This document shows positions 1 through 5,901 of a DNA stretch of 5,973 nucleotides, in pieces (the stretch's first letter is position 1; every line of letters begins with the position of its first letter). The stretch lies in contig JAQIDD010000339.1 of assembly GCA_027858215.1 (NCBI GenBank), forward strand, positions 1-5,973. The letters are read 5' to 3'. The notes under the pieces are model-generated. The model worked only from the letters and a program-made list of their open reading frames with translations. It searched no databases and was not told the origin of the DNA. This DNA comes from Candidatus Delongbacteria bacterium. GTDB lineage: Bacteria; Bacteroidota; Bacteroidia; Bacteroidales; ML635J-15. The position numbers were made by a program, and so were the translations under genes.

Positions 1-2
1 AT

Positions 3-2033
3 GCCGACGGCGATTTAAGTACCCGAAACCTGCAAATTGCCAACTGGAACACAGCTTACTCTTGGGGCGACCATGACGGGCTGTATAAACCCGTAACCTG
101 GTTGCCCGAATGGACAGATGTTAATAACAAACCCAATTTTGCCACCGTGGCAATTACCGGCAGCTACACCGATTTGTCAGACACACCAGTGTTTGACAGC
201 ACAAACTGGAATACTGCGTACACGTGGGGCAATCATGATACGGTAGGTTATTTAACAGAAGAAACCGATCCGGTGTGGAACAGCGTTTCTGACAATTATT
301 ACACCGAAAGTATGCTGCAAGATTCCGGACAGTCTCAAGTACATTATGGAAATCTTACAAATGTTCCGGATGTTCTATGGGAAAATCTGCAGGGGGAACC
401 TCCTGATCTCAGCATTTTTAGCAACGATAATATTGGCTATATCAGTGAATTTCAGGAAATATCCTTAAATGAAATAGATGAAGCATTGGAATTAACTAAC
501 AACGGCGGCAGCGTGTTGTTAAAAGACATCAATTACTGGAATAAAAATGGGGACAATTTATATTATAACGATGGCAATGTAGGCATAAGAACATCACATC
601 CTGAAACCTCATTAGAAATCAATGGAGGCAGCCTTAAAATATGTGGTAGTCAATCGCTTAATAATCAGGAAAGCGCAAGATTGGTTGTAGATGCAGAACA
701 TTCAAGTGCACATCGTTTGATAGAATTAAGAAACATTGATAATGGGCAATTGTTTAATGTATGTGGAAATGGAAAAGTTGGTATAGGTATTGACAACCCA
801 ACCTCTAAATTACATGTACGGCATTTTACCGAAACTGACTGGTCGTATGGGGTAAAAATAGATATTGACAACAAGAAAACCAAAGCCATAGCGATAAAAA
901 ATTATGATATAGAATCGGAGACATACCGTGTAATGGGAAATGGTACAGTGATTGCCCAAAGACAAGGCATAGGCACATATTCACCAAGGCAATTGCTGCA
1001 TATACATAATAAAAACACAGAGCCTGTATATATTCCTCAGGTACCTACTACTAAAGATAAAGGCCAACATGACAGCAAGGGAGGCATTTCATCTCATATT
1101 CTTGCAGGTATTTCAAAGTCCGGTATTTTGTTGACCAATTATTACACAGGAAAAAATAAAAATGACGGTTTGCTGATAAAGATGCACAATAAGGATGCCA
1201 GCATAACAAACCAGGAAAACGGCAGCTTGTCATTAAAAAACAACGGGAGTTTATTGGTTAAACTGGAACAGAGTGACAACCTCAGCATTACCGGCGGCAA
1301 CCTCGCCATGAACAACAATCAAATCCGTTTCAGAGGCAGCGGAGACCAAAATCACCGCATAAACTACACCAACAACAACGGCTTAGATGGCCTGCACATA
1401 CAAGGAAATATAGGTGTGGAAATAGCTACACAGCACGATGGAACCGTGATGACGGTTAAGGATGGGAATGTGGGGGTAGGTGAAGAAAATCCTTCAAATA
1501 CTCTTTCTGTTTGGGGAGGAGGAGATTTACAGCAAGACGGTTTAAACAATTCATTTGCAGCTTTTGTCAGAAATTCTTACGGTGCAGGTGGTGGTTTATG
1601 GATAAGAGCAGGCTCAGGCTCAGATTCCGCTTATCCTTTACTTGTACAAAATAATAATGATGAAGATATTTTGGTTGTAAGAAGTTACGGAAAAGTAGGT
1701 ATTGGTACAGCAAACCCTGAATATCCACTGGATGTTGATGGACGCATCCGTTCAACGGTTGAAGTATTGGTAAAAATTGCTAACTGGGGCGATTACATTT
1801 TTGAGCCGGATTACATGCTTGAAGCTTTTGACAACAGGATGGAGAAAATAAAACAAAACAAACATTTACCTTATAGTACTTCCGGTGAAAAAATAGAAAA
1901 TGAGGGTTTGCCGGTTTCTGAAACCGTAAATGGGTTGACAAAAAATGTGGAGGAAATGTATTTGTATATTGAAGCATTAGAAAAGCGGATATCTGAACTG
2001 GAGCAAAAGCTTGATAACAAAAACAACCAATAA
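3..2033 (+). CDS. Tail-fibre-like repeat surface protein (5' end missing)
   Basis: The frame is open from the left edge (first full codon at 3), giving 676 residues in the window. The TTG at 102 is only an internal Leu codon: fibre-repeat sequence continues upstream of it. Order (residue 1 = codon at 3): WNTAY-type repeats near 14-24 and 68-78; five GIGTxNP-type repeats near 191, 257, 321, 488 and 563; a repeat-poor beta-type stretch near 337-487 containing MNNNQIRFRGSG; and a C-terminal domain from about 585 with GDYIFEPDYML, NKHLP and a terminal coiled coil (VEEMYLYIEALEKRISELEQ). This architecture is common in Bacteroidota proteins annotated as tail-fibre-domain proteins. By analogy with phage fibres, the C-terminal part may help trimerise or fold the shaft. 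The role is inferred to be a surface or extracellular fibre or adhesin. No signal peptide can be checked because the N-terminus is outside the window. No phage genes lie beside it. The stop is TAA at 2031-2033. The call is confident at family level; the ligand is unknown. Confidence 0.85.
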   Translation, partial: ADGDLSTRNLQIANWNTAYSWGDHDGLYKPVTWLPEWTDVNNKPNFATVAITGSYTDLSDTPVFDSTNWNTAYTWGNHDTVGYLTEETDPVWNSVSDNYYTESMLQDSGQSQVHYGNLTNVPDVLWENLQGEPPDLSIFSNDNIGYISEFQEISLNEIDEALELTNNGGSVLLKDINYWNKNGDNLYYNDGNVGIRTSHPETSLEINGGSLKICGSQSLNNQESARLVVDAEHSSAHRLIELRNIDNGQLFNVCGNGKVGIGIDNPTSKLHVRHFTETDWSYGVKIDIDNKKTKAIAIKNYDIESETYRVMGNGTVIAQRQGIGTYSPRQLLHIHNKNTEPVYIPQVPTTKDKGQHDSKGGISSHILAGISKSGILLTNYYTGKNKNDGLLIKMHNKDASITNQENGSLSLKNNGSLLVKLEQSDNLSITGGNLAMNNNQIRFRGSGDQNHRINYTNNNGLDGLHIQGNIGVEIATQHDGTVMTVKDGNVGVGEENPSNTLSVWGGGDLQQDGLNNSFAAFVRNSYGAGGGLWIRAGSGSDSAYPLLVQNNNDEDILVVRSYGKVGIGTANPEYPLDVDGRIRSTVEVLVKIANWGDYIFEPDYMLEAFDNRMEKIKQNKHLPYSTSGEKIENEGLPVSETVNGLTKNVEEMYLYIEALEKRISELEQKLDNKNNQ
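42..236 (+). repeat. Two WNTAY(S/T)WG(D/N)H fibre repeats
   Basis: Translated motif NWNTAYSWGDHD at 42-77 recurs as NWNTAYTWGNHD at 204-239. Between them lies a segment of the type xxPEWTDVNNKPNFATVA...SYTDLSDTP. The two copies differ at many third codon positions, so they are old protein repeats, not a recent DNA duplication. Further copies probably lie upstream of the window. Such repeats are typical of the N-terminal shaft of Bacteroidota fibre-like proteins. Confidence 0.8.
573..1754 (+). repeat. Five dispersed GIGTxNP-type protein repeats
   Basis: Copies, by translation: GNVGIRTSHPETSLEI at 573-620, GKVGIGIDNPTSKLHV at 771-818, QGIGTYSPRQLLHIHN at 963-1010, GNVGVGEENPSNTLSV at 1464-1511 and GKVGIGTANPEYPLDV at 1689-1736. 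The shared pattern is G-x-V-G-[IV]-G-x-x-x-P-x-x-x-L-x-[IV]. Spacing is irregular (198, 192, 501 and 225 bases), with a repeat-poor insert between the third and fourth. The last copy runs directly into the C-terminal domain through DGRIRS. Each copy probably forms a short beta-turn unit along a fibre; this is inference from the family. Confidence 0.8.
1755..2030 (+). other. C-terminal chaperone-like / coiled-coil domain of the fibre protein
   Basis: The last 92 residues match the pattern that closes many Bacteroidota GIGTxNP proteins: an aromatic FEPDY segment, then a helix, HLP, a G-x-x-V segment and a heptad-rich tail. The HLP is intact. The usual LGEMN-like box is replaced by LPVSETVNG, and the IPSA-like stretch after HLP is YSTSGEK. 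The tail has Leu/Ile/Met at heptad spacing (VEEMYLYIEALEKRISELEQ). It resembles a phage fibre trimerisation domain, but I see no evidence of an autocatalytic peptidase S74 Ser-Lys dyad. Confidence 0.6.
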
Positions 2034-2072
2034 GCAAGTGAATTATTTGTTTAATTTGCAAAAAACAGAGAA
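2034..2072 (+). other. 39-base A/T-rich spacer, no clear signal
   Basis: This is the longest gap in the window. It contains TATTTG and TAATTTG, which resemble the Bacteroidota -7 box (TAnnTTTG) but have one base too few in the spacing, so no promoter is called. No stable hairpin with a T-run was seen. No Shine-Dalgarno sequence precedes the ATG at 2073; the bases before it are A-rich, as is usual in Bacteroidota. Confidence 0.4.
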
Positions 2073-4235
2073 ATGATAAAAAAAATAATCATAATCATAT
2101 TAACCCTCCAGCCATTGATGCTTATAGCCCAAAACCAACAGGCCAACCTTGAGAAGTACTGGAGGTACAGGGAGCGCATGAAAAACAGATTTATGGTAGT
2201 AAGTGAAAATGTTGAAGAAGAAGGAGTGAACGTTCCTTTTTTCACGATAGATAATCAGAATTCAAAAATCAGATCAAGCGACAATAATCCAAAATGGAAT
2301 CATTATTTAACTACCTTAGCTACTGAATTGTGGTTGTTAAAAAAAAACAATGAGGATTATAGTGAAACATTAAAAGATTTATATTATGCTATGCTGGCCT
2401 TTGAAAGAATAGACCTGTATACAGAAAGCTATTTTAGGGACAATGGAAGTACCAATTCCAATGACATTAATGGCTTCCATTTGAGAGATGATTTTACAAA
2501 AAACTTTTGGATGAATAATGAAGATAAATTTTCATCCTTTGGTATTTATGATATTAAATCCGGTTTCGAAGGTCAATCCTTATTTAATGATGATACAATT
2601 CCCATGAAATGTTTAAGTCAAGATAACATATACCACGCTTTATTGGGGCTAGCAATGGTAAGTGAGTATACAGATACAGAAAATGTAAGTGACATACCAG
2701 TTAATTTTTACAACAATTACATACCAGAATATCTGGAAAACAATGATATAAAAAATGGTTCGATGATTAATTTTTCCTTGTGGGCAAAGGATATTATAAA
2801 AAGGTATATTTTAGTAATCCAAAACCCTGATGATGAGGCAAGGTTTTTCCCTCCTACAAAATGGTATATTGAAAACCCAGTTACCAATGAACTTGTTAGT
2901 CAAGGCAATGGAGAAGATGTGGATATGAGTTTCTTTTATTGTATAGGGGCGCTTGCTATCGGGGAAAAATTCCTTGATGAGGATTTACAAAAAGTTGCGG
3001 TATGGTCAGAAAACTGGAAAGAAGAGCTGTTTTGCGACTTGTTTCACAAGCATTCATTTGATATTCCCGCTTGGATAGCAGTCATGCCTTTCGTAAGTCC
3101 TTTATTTATTTTTCATATGCTTGACATTGATCCAAATGTAAATAATACAATTCCAGGCTTTTCTTTTAATGATACTAAAATCAGAACTCTTGGAGCAGTT
3201 TCAAATAAAACATGCTCAAATACCAGTACTCCTTATGAGACTCTTATTGAGCACAGAAATAATTATATGTTTAATAGTAGCGAATATGGATGGGGAGATC
3301 GACCCCTTGAACATTTACCATTATCGTACATTGCATTGCACAATTGTGACAATTCTTCATGCACTCCAGGTGCTGATGAATACTCTGATGAATCTGATTA
3401 TTACACCAATTTATTAAACAATGCACCTCAATGCTACCCCAATAGTGATTATGGTGGTTCATGGAGTCATGATTCCAGGTTACTGTGGCCGGAAGGTTGT
3501 GGTGAACATATTGGTGAAAATAAAGAATACGTTGGCCTCGATTATATGATGTTGCATAATCTATATTATGTTGCTATGCGTAAAGAAGATTTCTCATTAA
3601 TAGAATTGTTTTCAAATGAAGATTTACCTTTTTTCTCTCAATATTATGATATACCTGTTCATGCAGGTATAATTATAGCATATAATGAATTAACAGAAGA
3701 GGTGTGTAGCGGAAATATGGAATACAATGCAAGAAACAGGATTGAATTAAAACCCGGTTTTAGGTCAGGTGAAGGTGTGAAATTTTCTGCAAGAGTACAA
3801 TCCAGACCTGGATTTTACGAGGGTAGAAAATTCAAAAAACTAAACGTAAATCAATGCAGAGAAAAAATAGCAGACAACAAAAACACGGATAATGTTTTGC
3901 AGAATAGAATTTCTGAAAATGACGAAGAAATTTATTATAGTACAACAAATCACAAATCAAATGATCCATTTGGGGCAGATTCTATTTCATGGAAGAAGGC
4001 AGAGGTATTCTTGTATCCAAATCCTGCAAAATCCCACCTAAATATTAGTCTTAATAATTACAATGGTGAGAATATTGAATGTTCTGTATATGATATTTCA
4101 GGAAGATTAACATTTAGGCAAAAAAGATGCTCATCAAACATTAAAATTGACGTAAATAATTTTTCTCCAGGCATTTACATTGTTGAAATAAAAAACAAAA
4201 ACAAGGCTTTTCAAAAAAAGTTTTCTAAAAATTAA
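2073..4235 (+). CDS. T9SS-sorted secreted protein, function unknown
   Basis: 720 residues. A signal peptide covers about residues 1-20 (MIKK, then a hydrophobic run ending LMLIAQ), which fixes the ATG at 2073. The body, about 70-540, looks largely helical, with segments WNHYLTTLATELWLL (75-89), LKDLYYAMLAFERID (100-114), NGFHLRDDF (133-141), SQDNIYHALLGLAM (182-195) and EYVGLDYMMLHNLYY (485-499). This suggests, but does not prove, an alpha/alpha-toroid-like fold of the kind seen in some polysaccharide-active enzymes. No catalytic motif is recognised. There are twelve Cys, with C381, C425, C430, C454 and C476 close together, which fits disulfides in an exported protein. Residues 553-574 (ARNRIELKPGF...VKFSAR) match a short beta motif often placed before sorting tails. 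Residues 643-720 form a T9SS type A tail: LYPNPA, VYDISGR, FSPGIYIVEI and a basic end. Export by Sec and then T9SS to the surface or medium is well supported; substrate and role are unknown. It follows the fibre gene by 39 bases and precedes the lipoprotein array by 7. Confidence 0.88.
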   Translation: MIKKIIIIILTLQPLMLIAQNQQANLEKYWRYRERMKNRFMVVSENVEEEGVNVPFFTIDNQNSKIRSSDNNPKWNHYLTTLATELWLLKKNNEDYSETLKDLYYAMLAFERIDLYTESYFRDNGSTNSNDINGFHLRDDFTKNFWMNNEDKFSSFGIYDIKSGFEGQSLFNDDTIPMKCLSQDNIYHALLGLAMVSEYTDTENVSDIPVNFYNNYIPEYLENNDIKNGSMINFSLWAKDIIKRYILVIQNPDDEARFFPPTKWYIENPVTNELVSQGNGEDVDMSFFYCIGALAIGEKFLDEDLQKVAVWSENWKEELFCDLFHKHSFDIPAWIAVMPFVSPLFIFHMLDIDPNVNNTIPGFSFNDTKIRTLGAVSNKTCSNTSTPYETLIEHRNNYMFNSSEYGWGDRPLEHLPLSYIALHNCDNSSCTPGADEYSDESDYYTNLLNNAPQCYPNSDYGGSWSHDSRLLWPEGCGEHIGENKEYVGLDYMMLHNLYYVAMRKEDFSLIELFSNEDLPFFSQYYDIPVHAGIIIAYNELTEEVCSGNMEYNARNRIELKPGFRSGEGVKFSARVQSRPGFYEGRKFKKLNVNQCREKIADNKNTDNVLQNRISENDEEIYYSTTNHKSNDPFGADSISWKKAEVFLYPNPAKSHLNISLNNYNGENIECSVYDISGRLTFRQKRCSSNIKIDVNNFSPGIYIVEIKNKNKAFQKKFSKN
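3999..4232 (+). other. T9SS type A C-terminal sorting domain
   Basis: Residues 643-720 of the preceding protein show the full Por secretion tail pattern: YPNPA at 648-652 after an EVFL strand, the mid-domain VYDISGR at 672-678, then NNFSPGIYIVEI near 695-706 and a final Lys-rich strand (KAFQKKFSKN). In known T9SS cargo this domain directs passage through the outer membrane and is usually cleaved, with the protein released or attached to anionic LPS. It is a strong phylum marker for Bacteroidota. Confidence 0.93.
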
Positions 4236-4242
4236 TAGAATT

Positions 4243-4785
4243 ATGATTAGGATATTACCAATTTCAATAATCATTTTCTTGCTAATGTCTTGCGAGAGGC
4301 AATACAATAATATTGATGAGTCATCTCGTCCGTATTTTCAGAACAATGATACTCTGGCATTTATGAATCAGGATTTTGAAACAGACTCATTTCTCATTCG
4401 CATGTATTATGACTATGAATATTACAGTGGAGATTATAAAGAGAAACTCGACTATTATTACATCGCTTTAAACAACGGCACAATGGATAGTTTGGTTTTT
4501 TCAGTTGGTATAGGAGGCACACATGACCTAAGCTGGTTAGAATCAGAATACCAGTTTCATACCAAATCATCTGATAACAATCCTGAAACTATTATGCAAG
4601 ATGGAATAATTTTCACTAATGTCTTTAAATTCTATCAGGACAGTTTACCAGGCGGTGCTCATAACCCGGACAGCACCTATAGTAAGCCACTAATTAAGTG
4701 CTTACTATACGCTGATAATAATGGAATAATAAGATACCAGAAACAAAATGGTGACATCTTTAAAATACAAAAAAATGAAAACTAA
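4243..4785 (+). CDS. Small lipoprotein, paralogue 1 of the tandem family
   Basis: 180 residues. The N-terminus MIRILPISIIIFLLMSC is a lipoprotein signal with a lipobox ending LLMS-C17, so lipidation at Cys17 and membrane anchoring are predicted. The mature part is rich in Asp, Asn and Tyr and has no enzyme motif I recognise. It shares landmarks with the next two genes: NDTLAF at 35-40 (identical in paralogue 3), a Tyr/Asp-rich segment near 55-73, QDGIIFTNVF at 119-128 (aligning with SGYVYDDVY and NGYLYTDIY), and a C-terminal GIIRY..xxGDxFKI at 161-174. It is the most divergent of the three: it lacks the WYSLK box and continues past the shared end (IQKNEN). It starts 7 bases after the T9SS gene and overlaps the next gene by 11 bases, which argues for co-transcription. 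Function unknown; a surface or periplasmic accessory role is inference. Confidence 0.85.
   Translation: MIRILPISIIIFLLMSCERQYNNIDESSRPYFQNNDTLAFMNQDFETDSFLIRMYYDYEYYSGDYKEKLDYYYIALNNGTMDSLVFSVGIGGTHDLSWLESEYQFHTKSSDNNPETIMQDGIIFTNVFKFYQDSLPGGAHNPDSTYSKPLIKCLLYADNNGIIRYQKQNGDIFKIQKNEN
4775..4785 (+). other. 11-base gene overlap, likely translational coupling
   Basis: The start codon of lipoprotein 2 (4775-4777) and the stop of lipoprotein 1 (4783-4785) share ATGAAAACTAA in different frames. No Shine-Dalgarno sequence precedes the start; the preceding bases are A-rich. Ribosomes finishing gene 1 could restart on gene 2, keeping the two lipoproteins in similar amounts. Confidence 0.6.
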
Positions 4786-5308
4786 ACGATTCCATCTAAT
4801 AGTTGGCATCTTGATACTCTTCAGCAACATTTCTTGCGAAGACAGCTCAAGCATACCAGATTATGCACGACCTGTTTGGGATGATGGTCATATTGTGGTT
4901 TTTCTTAACTCAAACATCAATGAATTTGACAGTTTGATTATTAACAAAGAATACCGATGGGAAACCAGTGATAATTATCACGAAGAATATTGTTATCTGC
5001 ATTATAAATATCCTATGGCTGACACTGCTAAGTTTACGATTAAAATACAAATAGAAAAAGCCTTGGTATATGATAATTCTGTTGATATTCCTGATTATTT
5101 GTTTTATTTTGATCAAGGTAAAACATACAATCAATCGGGATATGTGTATGATGATGTGTACAAACTCAGATTTGATACCATCCAGGAATATTATGGTACA
5201 ATATACCATCATAATCCGGAATTAAGGGAAGTCTGGTACTCCCTGAAGCACGGCATCATCCGCTATACAACCAAAGATGGAGAAGATTTTAATCTGATAA
5301 GAAACTAA
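4775..5308 (+). CDS. Small lipoprotein, paralogue 2 of the tandem family
   Basis: 177 residues from the ATG at 4775. An in-frame ATG at 4748 would add MVTSLKYKK before a good basic-plus-hydrophobic leader (MKTKRFHLIVGILILF) and deepen the overlap to 38 bases, so 4775 is preferred. Cys21 follows SNIS; Asn at -3 is atypical for a lipobox, but the paralogues and the CED sequence after Cys support lipidation. Landmarks: ARP at 31-33, SDNYHEEYC at 65-73 (paralogue 3 has TDNRFDEYC), SGYVYDDVY at 121-129, and the C-terminal box VWYSLKHGIIRYTTKDGEDF at 153-172, nearly identical to paralogue 3. The ATG lies inside the last codons of the preceding gene (ATGAAAACTAA), so translational coupling is likely. 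No known domain is recognised; the size and Asp/Tyr-rich character suggest a beta-type small domain, as inference only. Confidence 0.84.
   Translation: MKTKRFHLIVGILILFSNISCEDSSSIPDYARPVWDDGHIVVFLNSNINEFDSLIINKEYRWETSDNYHEEYCYLHYKYPMADTAKFTIKIQIEKALVYDNSVDIPDYLFYFDQGKTYNQSGYVYDDVYKLRFDTIQEYYGTIYHHNPELREVWYSLKHGIIRYTTKDGEDFNLIRN
5231..5308 (+). repeat. Direct repeat copy A: conserved 3' end of lipoprotein gene 2
   Basis: These 78 bases, from the Val codon of VWYSLK to the stop, align without gaps to 5819-5896 with 71 identities by hand count. The seven differences are five synonymous third-position changes plus His/Tyr and Asn/Lys changes. The first 50 bases are about 52% GC, well above the surrounding gene. 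Similarity stops abruptly upstream of the block. Confidence 0.85.
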
Positions 5309-5314
5309 TTAAAT

Positions 5315-5896
5315 ATGCTTAATATAAAACGAATAAAATGTGTTTTGCTTGTAATTTTTACAGGTCTGTCATTAATGGTCTTAATGGCTTCTTGTGAGGA
5401 TTATTATGATATACAAGAAAAAAGTATGCCCTTGATTCAGGATAATGACACATTAGCATTTGAAAATTCATTTGGAGAAATAGAATATTATGAAATAGAA
5501 AAGAATGGAGGCTATGAAGCAACTGATAACCGTTTTGATGAATATTGTGATATGTTTTATAATAAGCTGGAAAATGATAGTCTTTTCTTTGGCTATTTTT
5601 CAGTAAACATCTATACAATGGGTGTCAATCCTAAATCAGTTTATGAATCGATTAGCATAGAGCATTTTTCATATTATTATTTTAAATCGTTTAATTCTAT
5701 GGATGAAGCAAAATCATACAGTCAGAATGGTTATTTATATACAGACATATACATTCGGGACAGTTTGAATTCAAAAAATAATGATTTGCATCCAATTGAT
5801 GATGCAATTATTACCAAAGTCTGGTACTCCCTAAAATACGGCATCATCCGCTACACAACAAAAGACGGAGAAGATTTTAAACTGATAAGAAACTAA
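5315..5896 (+). CDS. Small lipoprotein, paralogue 3 of the tandem family
   Basis: 193 residues. The leader MLNIKRIKC...VLMAS-C27 has basic residues, a hydrophobic core and a usable lipobox; CED follows Cys as in paralogue 2. Landmarks in order: MPLIQDNDTLAF at 38-49 (shared with paralogue 1 in position and in NDTLAF), TDNRFDEYC at 70-78, SQNGYLYTDIY at 136-146, and a final box from VWYSLKYGIIRY (169-180) to the end that differs from paralogue 2 at only two residues. The gene is AT-rich (about 27% GC over 5401-5700) apart from its 3' end. It starts 6 bases after paralogue 2, and another gene begins 5 bases after its stop. The mature protein has no recognised catalytic motif and should be anchored in a membrane, probably facing outward or periplasmic. 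Function unknown. Confidence 0.86.
   Translation: MLNIKRIKCVLLVIFTGLSLMVLMASCEDYYDIQEKSMPLIQDNDTLAFENSFGEIEYYEIEKNGGYEATDNRFDEYCDMFYNKLENDSLFFGYFSVNIYTMGVNPKSVYESISIEHFSYYYFKSFNSMDEAKSYSQNGYLYTDIYIRDSLNSKNNDLHPIDDAIITKVWYSLKYGIIRYTTKDGEDFKLIRN
5819..5896 (+). repeat. Direct repeat copy B: conserved 3' end of lipoprotein gene 3
   Basis: Partner of 5231-5308, 588 bases downstream; 71 of 78 bases are identical. Both copies end exactly at the stop codon, and the CTGATAAGAAACTAA terminus is identical in both. The flanks differ: the codons just upstream encode NPELRE in copy A and DAIITK in copy B. Confidence 0.85.
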
Positions 5897-5901
5897 AAGC
5901 T

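Noticed and set aside
102..104. TTG at 102 as the start of the fibre gene
   Set aside because: The frame is open to the left edge and already encodes a fibre repeat (NWNTAYSWGDHD at 42-77), so the gene begins outside the window.
1755..2030. Peptidase S74 self-cleaving chaperone domain
   Set aside because: The position and coiled coil are similar, but no Ser/Lys catalytic pair or typical S74 motifs could be identified, so only a chaperone-like domain is called.
2043..2059. Possible Bacteroidota promoter -7 box before the T9SS gene
   Set aside because: TATTTG and TAATTTG lack the correct two-base spacer of TAnnTTTG, and no matching -33 element could be placed.
665..2245. Minus-strand open frames at 665-889, 1051-1233, 1364-1549, 1567-1755, 1780-2061 and 2051-2245
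   Set aside because: They lie opposite strongly supported + strand genes, have no domain-like content, and reflect chance open frames.
3169..3462. Open frames at 3169-3417 (+) and 3271-3462 (-) inside the T9SS protein gene
   Set aside because: The T9SS gene is intact through this region with conserved-looking sequence; the overlapping frames have no start context or recognisable features.
4748..4774. Upstream ATG as the start of lipoprotein 2
   Set aside because: It would put MVTSLKYKK in front of a complete signal peptide and overlap the previous gene by 38 bases; the ATG at 4775 gives a normal leader.
5225..5244. Small inverted repeat AGGGA...TCCCT near the repeat boundary
   Set aside because: It has only five base pairs with a ten-base loop, no T-run, and is absent from the partner copy at 5819, so it is not a terminator or conserved site.
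4910..5618. Minus-strand frames at 4910-5212 and 5358-5618
   Set aside because: They are antisense to two lipoprotein genes supported by paralogy; their hydrophobic look comes from complementing Asp/Asn/Tyr-rich codons.
4243..5896. Tandem lipoproteins as immunity proteins for a toxin
   Set aside because: No toxin domain is visible in the neighbouring proteins and the T9SS protein shows no toxin motif, so this reading has no positive support.
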